Shown piece by piece: positions 20,215 through 31,617 of a stretch of DNA of 64,000 nt. This DNA is from Antennarius striatus. Lineage: Eukaryota; Chordata; Actinopteri; Lophiiformes; Antennariidae. The position numbers were made by a program, and so were the translations under genes. The stretch is from the NCBI RefSeq assembly GCF_040054535.1, contig NC_090777.1, positions 7,163,501-7,227,500 of the forward strand, written 5' to 3'. How positions within the stretch are numbered: position 1 is the stretch's first letter; each line of letters starts with the position of its first letter. The notes under the pieces are model-generated. The model was not told where the DNA came from. It ran no database searches and was given only the letters and a program-made list of their open reading frames with translations.

Positions 20215-21512
20215 TGAACCTGTGAACACTTTTTCAGGTGTCTACATACACATAGTGGTCCTCCCTATCCCGACCAATTTTAGGAGTTGGTCGGGTTAGG
20301 TCGTTTCCTACATCAATAGGAGTTTCCTATATCAATTGGAGTTTTAGGAATTCATGGCCCGGACCAAATCAAAACGATCGGATTTTGCTAGAATGATATT
20401 AATTGGTTGACATGCCCAAGTGCGTGGCAATCCCCGAAGGGGGAGTTCGTTCAGGCTAAGGTGGCATTGTCTGGTAATGTCCTAGCTCAGAGCTACACAC
20501 TGACAAGCTGTTGGACTCAGTAAGCATTTGGTTAACTAGTTAGAGGTCCACTTCAGTCATGTGTGTGAGTGTGTGTGCCCGCGCGTGTGTGTTTTGTGAT
20601 CAGGCTACGGTAGCGGTGTGTGGTAACGACCTGGATCAGATATACATAGTGAAAGTTCCTCACAAGCTGTGAATTTAGCTAGCATTTGGCTAACTAGTTA
20701 GCAGTCGGTGTGTGTGTGGGTCCACCCGAGGCTATCCCCAGCACCACTGCGAACCCATAACCAGTTACACATTAATTACTAATTCAGAATAATTGTCTGT
20801 TTTTTGGTGAATGATAGCAGCTTTAGCTCTTCTAAGTGATTGGAGAGCTGCATATATCCAAACACACACACACACACACGAAAATACGAGACAAAAACTT
20901 GGTCTGACCGGTAAAATCCCATGTTTCAGTAGTTTGCGTTATCTTAGCTCCCTTGTTATCCAAGAGCTCTCATTGTCCATAACAATTTTCAGAAAACACA
21001 GTGTAATTATCTCACCGGCCAGTCTGATCATGTTTACACAATGAGCCACGAGTCTTTGTTAAGCAAAGACTGAGGAAGCAGGTCCATGCTTAGCGCCGAA
21101 AAATCAACTGTTATATCATGAAAAACAAGACTGCAAAACACGAGAATTAGAGCAAAATATGTAGTGGTGAAGTTACTGAAAGTTAAAAAAGTTGCAGACA
21201 ATAGCGATTGATCCGTAATGCAGGCGCGTTCGAGTGGTAAACGAACGTGAACGTGCTGGGGAGGGCAGTGTTGATTGGTCAGCTCAGAGGGGGGAGGAGA
21301 TAGGGAAGGCTCAGAGGGGGGATGGGGAAGGAGAGACGGAGCTGAAGGCTACGCACTATTAAAACCTTCAGAGAGTAGAGGAGGATATATCAATATTCAA
21401 TGAAAGATATTGAGGACCATGGATCACTTTGAGGCAAGACATTTCAAATGCAGTGTAGTTGGACATCTGGCAGCTGAATGACATCAATTAGAAAAAGCAT
21501 AATATGGGACCT
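20215..21512 (-). mobile_element. Kolobok-type (TTAA) non-autonomous element X1
   Basis: The right end reads CATAATATGGGACCT followed by TTAA (21513-21516), the reverse complement of the left end of the element at 23676. Internally it shares GACATCTGGCAGCTGAATG, a promoter-like block with TTTTCATGATATAAC (also in X3), and a left-end block CTTTTTCAGGTGTC...CATAGTGGTCCTCC shared with X2 and X3. The outermost left terminus has decayed. It has no P2X7-like or THAP exon. It is therefore a reversed, gene-less relative of X2. Confidence 0.7.
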
Positions 21513-21516
21513 TTAA

Positions 21517-22720
21517 TGTTGCATACCAGTTTGATTGTATATATTTCACAACACCAAATGGAGTATCACTGCAGTAACTTAGATATAAATTTGAATAACC
21601 CAAACAGAAAAAGAAAAAAAAAACTTTGTACATTAGTTAATTAAACAAGAAAAAGACAGTAATTTTAAGCATAGCTCTGGTGCCAGGTTAATAGATTAAG
21701 TATGTCTGTATGTTGTTGTGTCCGCATTTAAGTTATATTGTGCTGAATTGACTGGGTCTGGCACAATCAATGTATAAGACAATAAACTTAGCAAAGGTAT
21801 TACAGTGGGCGTTGTTATCTCTACTGCTTTTGTCCGCTACTCATTAAATGTTCTGGCCCGAAAATATAGTGCCCAACTTCACGCACTACGGTGAAAAGTC
21901 ATAAAACCCTGAAATTGCTTTCCAGTCTAACCGAAGCAGTCAGGCATTGACTCGCTCTGGAAGTTCACCAAGAGAAATAAAACACAAACATAAAATTTTG
22001 CAGAGAGAAAGAGCAGTTCCTGATCCCTAGTTGGAACTGAACTATTATATTCGAATGCGTAACACGCCATGAATTTTTAAAATCTTAAATATACGAAATC
22101 TGTTCGAACACATTTCCTAATCTTTTCTTGTACGTGTTTTTGCTGAACACCTCACCAGAAAGTCATGAAAGTGCATCTGCGAACTATCTTATTTCAACAG
22201 AAAAGACAAATCAAACCATCCTCTAAATTCGAACTTATTCGCAGTTTCGAGTGTCCCACCTGCAAAGCTGGCATTCGCCAGCATCATGTTGCATCCGTGG
22301 AGCGACCCTTTTATTCTTTATGAATCTTTTTCTGAGAGAGAAGGAGGACGGGGTCCTAGATGCGAAACACTCTCTCTTCAACAAGCCCGGAGATGACATG
22401 ACACTTGTGCAGGAATCGATTCACTATATGAAAAGGTGGCCCCACAGATCAGACGGACAACCGCAGCCAAGTGATAAACAGTAAAGGGTAAAGAGAAATC
22501 TGTAGCAGCGCTAAGTTGGCAGCAGCACGTCCTCAACTTCCGGTAGTATACTTCAAAATAATGGTTTTCAATTGAAATAATATACTGTACAGTAATGTAC
22601 GGCTTTAAGAGCAGGGCAGTCGTTTTGGGGGGTTTTTTGTTTTGTTTTTTGTGCCGTTCGAGTAACTAGAATGTAATGCGGCCAAAAGTAAGCTCGGCAA
22701 TTCCTGTACACTTAGGACTG
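21517..22720. other. Unassigned 1.2 kb
   Basis: AT-rich, no recognisable gene. A 77-codon plus frame at 22251-22484 has no motif. Confidence 0.4.
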
Positions 22721-23588
22721 CGGTGTCAAACTCATTTTCACCTAGGGCCACATCAGCATGATAGCTGTCCCCAAGGTGTAGATACCAGATGTAACTTATA
22801 AATGTAACTTTTTTTTTTGTAACTCAAAGTAATGTAAAATAATTGTCACTACTCCGTAATATTAAGTAACTCTGAATTTATTGGTTATTAAAGTTACACA
22901 ATTAGTTAAACAGAAAAACTATGTTTGTTTGTTCCTCTGTTATAAAGTAAAACCTTTTAATTTGTCAGGTTATGAAACCAGAACTCCATCAGTCAAGGAT
23001 CAAATTGTCCACGTGAGTAAAGAAAAATAACATCAAACACAAGTTAGAACATTAACCTTGTTCAAATCGTTTTTGTTAGTTAAAACGGGGTTAACTACTG
23101 CATTGTGGAAAACAGGGCTCGAAATTGCGACCATTTTGGTCGCATATGCACCCAAATTTTTATCAATGCGACTATTAAATATATTTGGGAGCACCGGTGC
23201 GACTAGGGAAAAAAATCTGGTGCCCCTTTTTTTGTGAAACCGCGCTCCTGCGGTCCTGCCAGGAAACGATGAGAGCGCAGCTGCAAGCAGCCCTCCTGGG
23301 CGAGGGAGAGAGGCGCGCGGAACGGAGATGGACGGAGCGGTCTCTATCGCTCCGTCTCTGCCTTGCTTTTGGGTAGGTGCTCCTAATGTCTTTGCTGGTG
23401 CTACCAACTTCTAAATTTGGGAGCACCAGTGCTACCAAGAAAAAAAGTTAATTTCGAGCCCTGGTGGAAAATGTAGTTTTTGTTCAAAGAACACGTTGAC
23501 CTATTTATTTTTAGACAATGTGAACTTTTATGCTCATGAAATGATGTGGCAGGCCACATGTGGCCCCCGGTTCTTGAGTTTGACAAAT
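22721..23588. mobile_element. hAT-type MITE with nested second MITE
   Basis: Left end GGTGTCAAACTCATTTTCAC...GGGCCACAT and right end ATGTGGCCCCCGG...GAGTTTGACA are inverted. The TGTCAAACTC end is typical of vertebrate hAT elements. The body is AT-rich and split by a younger MITE at 23113-23463. The target duplication is no longer clear. Confidence 0.6.
23113..23463. mobile_element. hAT MITE with 8-bp TSD
   Basis: 351 bp, inverted ends CAGGGCTCGAAATT and AATTTCGAGCCCTG perfect over 14 bp, flanked by GTGGAAAA on both sides (23105-23112 and 23464-23471). Eight-bp duplications and CAG-type ends are the hAT signature. The interior is GC-rich with no ORF of interest. It inserted into the older hAT-type element. 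Confidence 0.9.
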
Positions 23589-23954
23589 GTGACTTAAGAG
23601 ATCTTTGAAACAGGTATATAGACATGAAAAAATGACAGGTGTGTTTTATTCATGATTGAAGTGATTTATCATTAAAGGTCCCATATTATGTGTTTTTAAC
23701 TTAATGTCATTCAGCTGCCAGATGTCCAACTAGACTGTATTCCAAATATTTTGACCTAAAGTGATATGTGGTCCTAAATATCGGGTTTTCAAAATTGCTC
23801 ATCTGAGCTACTCACAAAACGCTTCGTTTCAGGCCTCCGGCTGCAGTATGTTAATGAGCTCCGCTGGTCAACGCCTCCTTCACCTGGGCCACGCCCCTCT
23901 GAAGTAGAGCGTTAGGCTAACGGGACACTGACCGGCATTACGTTTGTTATCATT

Positions 23955-25363
23955 ATGGCGTTTGGAGGACCCATCGTGTCGCTGTACATTTATGACCCTG
24001 AGTCGGACCCAGAAGCTCCTAAAGAAACACCGACTGTGCGGCTGCAGCAGGACGTTTCTGAATGGTTAGTACGTGTGAACGTTACTTAGTTGGTTCTGCG
24101 TTGTTTTGTTGTGTAACCTACGTCATCACAGGACGTTAGCATCGTCCGGTAGCTACTTTTGTTTCTACTCCCGCCTCTCATCGCACAGTAATAATGTCAT
24201 ATGTCTTATTATGTATTTTGTATATGTACAGATGTGTTAACTGTTAAAATGTTGCTTTATTTCTATAAGTGACAGTAAAGTCTGATAGTGGTTCTGATAG
24301 TTATTACCATGTGGCTAATGCTAGCTTCTGCTCACGGCTAAGTTACTTTATTTTTCTATCACATTGATTTAACCCGTTACTAAGCTGCTAAATATTTGAG
24401 GCAGTCCTCTGTGACAAGACACACGGAGCTAACACCTGCTACCATCACACCAGGTTAATGGTGAAATGATGTAACCATATTGCAGTGATGCCTTTATCTA
24501 CTCTATTTTGAGGTGTCTTCACCTGTTGTACAGCTGTTCCTGTGGACACTATGAATGTATGCCAACAGAAGCAGAAAACAACTGCTGTTGGGAGACACAA
24601 GTAGCAAGCTCACAGCTAAACCACAAAGTTATGTCTCCACGGTATTCGGCTACTTTTACAACTGTAAATTCAAATGACCTTTACCATGTTTTTCACTGTA
24701 GGTTAGGAGCCGTCTGCAGGAGGTTGATGAAGTTCCGTGCATGACTCAACATCCTGGGTTCCAGCCTGTGTGCCTAAACGTGTACATCCTACAAATGGCC
24801 GGTCACGTACTGAGGGCCAAGTGTGGCCCTTCACGTCTGAGACCAATACATCGGTTAGTCGTTCTTTGAAAAATGTCGGAATAAAAACTAGTTATGTCTT
24901 ATTTTGCTTCATTAGGCATTCCTTCATTAATGCAGTAACATGACATATAAAGGTACAACAAAGTCTAATATATTGTATTTGCGATACCTTGATTTTTATC
25001 TTATTAATAGACATGTTGAACATTTTTTGGTATTCACAATCCATTTATGTTGACATATACAAGCATTTATTTACATAAAATAATACATCCAATAATAATA
25101 ATGAGAACACAGGGCCATCCTATCAGGAAATAAACAACAGTTGTAATACTCGGGATTGAAAACATTGTGAAATAAATAGTTTTGTGTCCTTTTTCTGTAG
25201 ATGGTGCAGACATCTGGCCTATCGCACCTTTGTTGGATGGTGCTGGGGCTACTTAGGATGCAGAATCCGGGTTGTCATCCCAGTATGTGTGGTCCTTCAC
25301 ATACGCCAGGAGTTTCCTGAAGACAAAGGCCATTACGCTGGATTTAGACCGAGTCTTGGTTGA
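23955..25363 (+). CDS. P2X7 cytoplasmic ballast-like domain protein, four exons
   Basis: Exons 23955-24064, 24534-24600, 24702-24853, 25201-25363, all with GT/AG borders (donors GTTAGT, GTAGCA, GTTAGT; acceptors TTGTACAG, CACTGTAG, TTTCTGTAG) and matching phases; 163 residues, stop TGA 25361-25363. An acidic start (YDPESDPEAPKE) is followed by CCSCGHYECMPTEAENNCC, which resembles the zinc-binding cysteine cluster of the P2X7 ballast. Next come CMTQHPGFQPVCLNVYILQ, then WCRHLAYRTFVGWCWGYLG and IRQEFPEDKGHYAGF, which matches the human P2X7 C-terminal IRKEFPKSEGQYSGF closely. There are no membrane segments or channel ectodomain, so it is the ballast alone. It lies wholly inside transposon X2. 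Its function is unknown; zinc or nucleotide binding is inferred from the P2X7 domain. Confidence 0.8.
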
Positions 25364-25988
25364 ACCTGGTCATGTAGCTGGCAATGACCTCCTCCTTGTC
25401 AGGACGCTCATACTGGGCAGACAGATTCTCGGGGAGAGGAATGGACAACATCTTATTTGTGTATGGCACGGGGTCCACCAAGACTTTGTCACATATGAGG
25501 TCCAACATGTCAGCTACAAAACCTGTTCAATAAAACATAAAGATAGATCTTTACTGTTATTGATATTGTTTTATTCATTTCTTTGTTTAGAAAAATTGTG
25601 TTCAAAATACATCCTGGTACTTGCTACTAATTTATTTATTTGTATTGTTACTTTTCACTGTGTTTTGGTGCGAACAATTACCAACAGAATTTCAAAACAT
25701 GTTTGTTTGAAATATTAAAATATTGCAACACTAACAGAAAGTTGGCTCTTTCTTGTGGGGTTTGACTCATTGTCGCATTGACATACATGAATCTCTCAAA
25801 AAATTTTATACTTAAGTCTTCACTTCACTGTCTTGCTGGAATATTCTAATACACAACACTTATTTTTTACTGAACTACTATCAACACATGTGCATTCACT
25901 AACACCTATAGACAACTATATTTAGAAAATTAGTGTGACCAATTTTATTAAAACATTCTATGGAATATGACTTGTACATACCTTTACT
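25364..25988 (+). other. 3' region of P2X7-ballast-like gene inside X2
   Basis: Plausible 3' UTR: AATAAA occurs at about 25528 (TTCAATAAAACA). The open frame at 25272-25718 overlaps exon 4 in another frame and is a shadow. Confidence 0.35.
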
Positions 25989-25989
25989 T

Positions 25990-26215
25990 CAATAGTGGGA
26001 ATGAAGAGTCCTGCAAGACAGCTGTGTACCAACAGTATGATTGTCCACTGGGTCAGTTTGGCCCCCCCACGTCCCTTGAAGCTGTAGGCTGAATGGATGC
26101 ACAAGGAAGAGGGACACTAATTTCAGGACACCAATGTTCTGATATTGGATAAGGAGGACAGACCTGTGTGCCTTGTCGCTATGACGACCAACAAACAATC
26201 GACTCTTAACACGTG
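25990..26215 (-). pseudogene. Possible second transposase exon of X2 (decayed)
   Basis: Minus-strand open stretch KSRLFVGRHSDKAHRSVLL...GTWGGQTDPVDNHTVGTQLSCRTLHSHY. It lies downstream of the THAP exon on the same strand and could be its continuation. I do not recognise the catalytic core and the splice acceptor is weak, so this is tentative. Confidence 0.3.
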
Positions 26216-26640
26216 CGCGCACACACACAATACGAAACAAAGCACAGCTCCCTACGTAGCCTAGCATAAGTTGACTTTATTTATGCTGACAGATTTGTGA
26301 AAAGATAATATGAAAACAATTTACTGTGCGTTTTAGCTTTATACTGTAGGTCCAGCACGCACACACGTGTGGGAGTGCACGCACACACACACAGCACGCA
26401 AACGTGAAACAAAGGAGACCTCCCTACATAGCTTAGCATAGCATGACTTCATTCTTCCTAACCGACAAAAAGAAAAAAGATCAAATGTGAGCCCAACTCT
26501 GGTGCGTTGTACCTACAGTAGATACTGTAGGTTTAGCACACACACGTTGGAGCGCACACACGCAACAAAGCAGTACCACCTAATTAGCCAAATAGCACTC
26601 GATCACTCATGCTCACAGACAACTGCAAAAAGATAAATAT
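26214..26640. repeat. Three diverged tandem units of about 160-180 bp inside X2
   Basis: Units begin near 26214, 26372 and 26552. Each has a GCGCACACAC-rich head, a CAAAGCA/CAAAGGA box, a CTCCCTAC-TAGC box and a GACAnnnnnAAAAAGAT box. They sit in the intron of the THAP gene. Confidence 0.65.
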
Positions 26641-26652
26641 GGTGAGACTTAC

Positions 26653-26941
26653 CTGTAACCAGGGTGCAGTTCCTTGGTCCCGTATGGTTGGGAGTGATCC
26701 TTGAATGAGGATCAGTCTCAGACAAAGCCCCGCCTGTACTGACCCTCATTGCTAAAACAGGCTGGAGTGAAGTGGTTCCACATACAAACAAACGTGCAGG
26801 CGATGTAGCTGCACAGAGCCATTAAAAATGAAATGCAGGTCTCTTCTGTTCTTCATTGGATGGGATGAAAAATAAACACTGGTGTTGATTTGTACAATCA
26901 ACAACTGAGCAACTACCTTGTCTCCTTGTCACAGAGGCCAT
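26653..26941 (-). pseudogene. THAP-domain exon of X2 transposase (frameshifted)
   Basis: ATG at 26941-26939, then TRRQGSCSVVDCTNQHQ: the C-x4-C pair of a THAP zinc finger. The frame reaches a stop after PAFHF, while other frames carry the rest: HFIFNGSV, FVC and then NHFTPACFSNEGQYRRGF (the Cys and His of the second zinc pair), and GSLPTIRDQGTAPWLQ. The exon ends at CAG before a consensus GTAAGT donor (26652-26647). THAP domains bind DNA, and in Kolobok and P elements form the N-terminus of the transposase. At least two frameshifts, so this copy is dead. Confidence 0.75.
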
Positions 26942-26994
26942 TTCAACAGACTGCTACCTCTCGTCCGACACGAAGAACTCCATTTTGGGGATGA

Positions 26995-27064
26995 CCACGC
27001 CCTTGGGCGTGTCAACCAGTCCATATCGTCCACGCCCTTGAGCATGTCCACCAATCCATATCGT
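26995..27064. repeat. 35-bp tandem duplication
   Basis: Two 35-bp copies, 26995-27029 and 27030-27064, starting CCACGCCCTTG and ending CCATATCGT with four differences. A single related block occurs reversed in X1 near 20420-20470. Confidence 0.85.
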
Positions 27065-27282
27065 CCAATACTCTGCCCAATAGCAGAGTGCAAAGTCTGA
27101 CGTCAAGGATGTGTATTCTAGCAATCGAGTCGTTCAGATCCATGACTTCCTAAAAGTCCAAATATCTATTGATGCAGGAAGTGTTTGTTTACCAGATTCT
27201 AGGAGTTGGTCGGGTTAGGGAGGACCACTATGTATATATAGACACCTGAAAAAGTGTGATTTTCATAATAGGGCCCCTTTAA

Positions 27283-27779
27283 GAAGAATCAAATCCCGTG
27301 TTCGTTCCTCGTTGTTACACCTCATGTCTAATAGTTTGTTTTTCATATTTACTAACATATCATGTCATTTCAGATCAGGTCCCTCATTTGCTCACCTGTC
27401 TTCTCTACACATACCTGCAGCCACTCCCCAAGCTGCCTCAACCCTTCATATGCCAGCTCAGCCTTCTGCTCTCTGCCAGATTGTTAGTGTTCGTCCTGAC
27501 CTTCCAGCGTTTATCTCCTGACCATTCTGATTATGTGTTTGACTCTGCATGTTTCCCCGGATCCTACCTGCTGTCCACACCTCCTCAGATTTTTCTGCCT
27601 GGTTTATTGGATTGCCTTTATTATATGACCCATCTGATTATTGGACCCTGCCTGTTTGCCTGCCATCTGTCTGATTCGTCTGCTGTTTGGATTGATTCCC
27701 TGGTACCAGAACCTTGCCTGTCCAATTAAACCTGTTTAGAGACTTGACCCGCCTGCGTCACTGTCGTGCTTTTTGCAGC
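27283..27779. other. Unassigned 500 bp
   Basis: An open 143-codon frame at 27298-27729 is cysteine/proline/leucine-rich without a recognised domain. Frequent codon drift and flanking repeat debris argue against a host gene. Confidence 0.35.
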
Positions 27780-28010
27780 TTACCTCCACGCTAGGCGCAC
27801 CAAATCCAACTTGTAGCGCTCCACCTCACCCAAGCTCTGGCTCCTTCCCCGCCAGAGAGGTGACATTCCACGTCCCCAAAGCCAGTTTCTGCCGCTTGAG
27901 TCTGGTCCGTCATGATCCCCTGAGGGGGAGGGGGTCTGAAGCCGCAGGGTCATCAAGGTCGGGTGAGAAGGGATAGACGTGGGGGGCCTGGGACGCACTG
28001 TGGATGCACT
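27780..28010 (-). pseudogene. RTE/Rex3 LINE 5' fragment (endonuclease start)
   Basis: Minus reading ends in GEVERYKLDLVRLA, close to the LVREVERYRLDIVGL start of RTE endonucleases. Upstream residues GRGMSPLWRGRSQSL fit the same region. Very short. Confidence 0.45.
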
Positions 28011-28059
28011 GTGGGACACTTTGTGGGGGTCCTTAATCAGTTTACAGCTCCACGTGTTA

Positions 28060-28473
<414 letters not shown>

Positions 28474-28477
28474 CACT

Positions 28478-29190
28478 GTCACCCAAATGGCAGCGCACCC
28501 AACCCCATCGGTCTGCCCTGCGGGTGGTGGATACACAGGGGTGGGGAAAATCCACATTGCCTTTTGGACGGACTGAGCCTGACCGGGCCCCGTGGTAGGC
28601 CTGGCCACCAGGCGCTTGCTGACGGGCCCTCCGTCCAGGTCTGGCTCCAGACATGGGCAGTGTCACTTGTTTCCCTCCTTTATTTCTCATAGGGGATTTT
28701 ACATGGTGCCATCGGTTCCAATGCTTTTATCTCTGTTTTCACCCCTGCGGTGTCCAGCCAGTGTCCCTTCTGTCCCCTTCGGAAAACAGTCTTTCATGCT
28801 TTCAGTGAGTGTGGGAGACTTGCAGTGCTCTTCACTCTTCTAACGAATGTTTTTAATTTGTTCAGTGAAAATTTTAGTATCAGGAAATTCATCTACGGTG
28901 CTGGGTACAATAGATCGAATCAGAGAAAGGGGCAGCTTTTAAAAGTTATTTCTGGAGAGGCAAAACTTGCAATTTATGTGACCAGGAAGAGGAGAATTGA
29001 AAAGAATACTGTTCAAGAAGCAGCTACTGTTTTTTGCTGTAAAATCAGATGTCGCTTAAAACTAGAATTTGGTTTCTATAAAATGACAAAAGACCTGAGT
29101 AACTTAAGGAACTTCTGGTGTTACAAAAATGTCCTATGCACTTTAGTTGATGACCACCTCACTTTTGCAAACTTCCTGTTATAATGTACT
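28478..29190 (+). pseudogene. LINE debris with Tx1-like RT C-terminus
   Basis: 28478-28690 is a short GC-rich LINE-like piece. 28750-29184 is an open 144-codon stretch: CPFCPLRKTVFHAFSEC (CxxC...H...C zinc motif), FNLFSENFSIRKFIYGAGY, GEAKLAIYVTRKRRIEKN, and WCYKNVLCTLVDDHLTF. This is the C-terminus of L1/Tx1-type LINE ORF2 proteins as found in fish. RT and endonuclease are absent, so it is a 5'-truncated copy with its 3' UTR at 29190-29400. Confidence 0.6.
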
Positions 29191-30300
29191 AATTTTTACA
29201 TTGTATTTCCCTTTGTTTATTGGTGTTAAGTGTTTTTGAGTATTTAGTGTTTTTGAAGTTTCATCTGATGAAAAATTGTAAAATGTTCTTTATGTTCTAA
29301 ATGTGTTTGAAGTTTTTTTGCAAAAAATCTTCTTTAGGCATTCCATCTTTAATTCTCTGTTTCTTTTAGTCAAATTATACATAATTGATAAAAAGAAAAA
29401 GATATTAACAGGAAATTGAAGAAAAGAAAGGTGATCAAATATTTTCTGTTACCGATTGTTCCTATTGCTTAACATTCTGTTGCAATACAGAGTGACATTT
29501 AGCCTCCACTGAGGGATCAACACTTTCTCATCCTTTTTTAACAGAGCAAGCTGGACAGTCCGTCACATCCAATGTACAAATATATGCTCAGTGAACACCA
29601 GCGGTTAATTCAGTGGAATTCATATGCAACTGTATGTTTTGATGTCCTCATGTATTTCCAGCTCATGTATTGGGACATCCGAAAAGATGTTACTGTTACT
29701 AACATTGCAGGACAATATCATTAAGAGAACATACTTTCAAATGAATTTATTAGATTTCTACATCATTCTCCTGCAGTCCTGTGGAACTTCTCCTTGATGA
29801 TTCTGACGGTTTTCTCTCCAGGGAAATAGAAAAACTGGGGTAAAAGTTTGAAGGCGAGGCGCACTGAGCATCTCCCACATTACATAGGAAAATTACCGTT
29901 TGCAAATAAAAACTGAAAAACTGAACGGAGCGCTACACGCAGCACTGCTGCAGATGTGAGGATGGATCAGGTGTGTGTGTGTGTGTGTGTTGGGACGTGA
30001 ATCGGTACCAATCATAAAGAGAACTGTCTGGATATGACTGGACATCTGAAGGCGATACAAAATTATTTAATTCTCTGTGAATTAATGCGGAAACTCCATC
30101 AAGGGGCTCCATGTAAAACGAACATGCTATGTTCGCCTCTAAAATACCTCTAAAATACAGACTTATTTATTAAACCTTACGTCAGTAAAACTCTCCGTCC
30201 GACAGAACCAGGAAATGAAAGCGGCGGTGAAAGGGGGCGGAGTCAGAAGAAACCCTGAGTTTGTGGCATAAAACCTGCTCCCGACCAGGTTATGTTCAGA
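29191..30300. other. Unassigned 1.1 kb, AT-rich
   Basis: Apart from a short (GT)n at 29969-29991 I see nothing identifiable. Confidence 0.4.
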
Positions 30301-30674
30301 GAGTCTGCTACTGCGGTAACAAACCTAGAGGTTCAGTTTACCTCGCTACGTGAAACAGTCCAGGGTTACCGCTCTAACCCTGGGTTAAGTTACCTCCCTT
30401 TGTGAAACCGAAAAACCTGGTTTTCCCTGATTTCAGGGTTAACTTACCCAGAGTTTCAACTGAACCTGTTTCGTGAGGCTAGCTTCAGAGTCTGTTACTA
30501 TGGTAACAAACCTAGAGGTTTACTTTACCGCGCCTCGTGACACAGGCTAGGTTTACTCCTCTGACTCTGGATTAACTTACCTCCCTTTGTGAAACCGAAA
30601 GCCCTGGTTTTCCCTGATTTCAGGGTTAGCTTACCCAGGTTTTCCACTAAACCGGCTTTGTGAAACGGGCCCTA
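30301..30674. repeat. Two diverged tandem units of about 187 bp
   Basis: Unit 1 starts GAGTCTGCTACTGCGG at 30301 and unit 2 GAGTCTGTTACTATGG at 30488. Both share GGTAACAAACCTAGAGGTT, TTACCTCCCTTTGTGAAACC and GGTTTTCCCTGATTTCAGGG. The block ends GTGAAACGGGCCCTA, which looks like one inverted terminus of a MITE, but I did not find its partner. Confidence 0.8.
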
Positions 30675-31275
30675 TGTGAATGACGTGTCAGGTTCGAACA
30701 ACCTAGAACATTTAAAACACACTCACAAAAAGTAGAAGACAACAGTTATATTTTTTACTCGCGAGGAGAACAGACAGAGATGTGATCAGTTACAGATCTC
30801 CACCCCGTTCTCAACATGACTCGCCGAAACCTCTTTTTATTTCAGTTGGGCAGTCCTTGTTAACAATGTGTCCTAAAGGATGGGGGACAAAAATATCAGC
30901 AATGCACCATGTATGGTATGTTGTCACAAAAGTAAAACCCTTTTCTTCATATGGTTTTGTCTTATTTTCAGCAGGTGAAGGTTCACATCTTAAACTAGTC
31001 GTCAGCTGCTACCTCAGCTGTGATCTTTTTGACCCCTATGTAAACATAACTCAGGGCATAGCAAGACACTCACACACAAAACCTTTATTGGTTCAAAAAT
31101 GAAAATGAGTAAATATGGGATAACATATATACATTAATCTAACATTTCCCTCCTATTTATCACATATTTGCCCACATCCTCGTATCACTGAATCAGCTTC
31201 TTCATGATGATTTTCAGCTGCCAGATCATTTTTATGAGAACAAATATACTTACACTCAGAGATCATGTTATATGT

Positions 31276-31617
31276 CTAATTCATAATCTTCACCGTCATT
31301 GTCATTGTAGCCATCAGCAGCGAGCAAAGAATAGCTGTGGTGATTAAACGGTTAACCAGAGAATGCAGACAAGGTATACAACAACATCCACATAAGGTTA
31401 GAACAGCAGCAAAAACTGCATGTGAAACTAAAACTGAGGTCACTAAAGTTCTATACTTGCCAAAGGCATCCATCCACGAATCCCACATGGACGTGTCGAC
31501 TCCAGAGTGCTCCTTCATTTTGCCACTGAGAGTCCTAAGTCCCTCTATAGCTTTGGTGAGGCTTCCTTCAGCAGCTGTGTTGTTGGGGATAAAAGTGGAA
31601 CACCTCTCCCCAAACAT
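31276..31617 (-). pseudogene. Retroviral env transmembrane-subunit remnant
   Basis: 113 open codons with a C-terminal hydrophobic span (VLVSHAVFAAVLTLCGCCC) followed by CIPCLHSLVNRL, the membrane anchor and short tail of a class I retroviral env. The receptor-binding part is absent or unrecognisable. Old, non-functional. Confidence 0.6.

Larger units (their letters stand above)
23672..27282 (+). mobile_element. Kolobok-type transposon X2 carrying P2X7-ballast and THAP genes
   Basis: The element proper is 23676-27278 (3603 bp) with TTAA on both sides (23672-23675, 27279-27282). Ends are AGGTCCCATATTATG and, inverted, AGGGGCCCTATTATG, so each junction reads TTAAAGG, the signature of Kolobok/T2 elements. 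The plus strand carries a four-exon gene for a P2X7 cytoplasmic-ballast-like protein from the left side. The minus strand carries a decayed THAP-domain exon, then a further possible exon, from the right side; Kolobok transposases are known to carry THAP domains. The two genes converge. X1 (20215-21512) and X3 (43196-44192) share both ends. Confidence 0.8.

Noticed and set aside
23033..23438. Overlapping minus frames of 124 and 87 codons
   Set aside because: They lie across the nested hAT MITEs and have no domain.
27298..27729. 143-codon Cys/Leu-rich ORF as a membrane protein gene
   Set aside because: No signal of selection or family, embedded in repeat debris.
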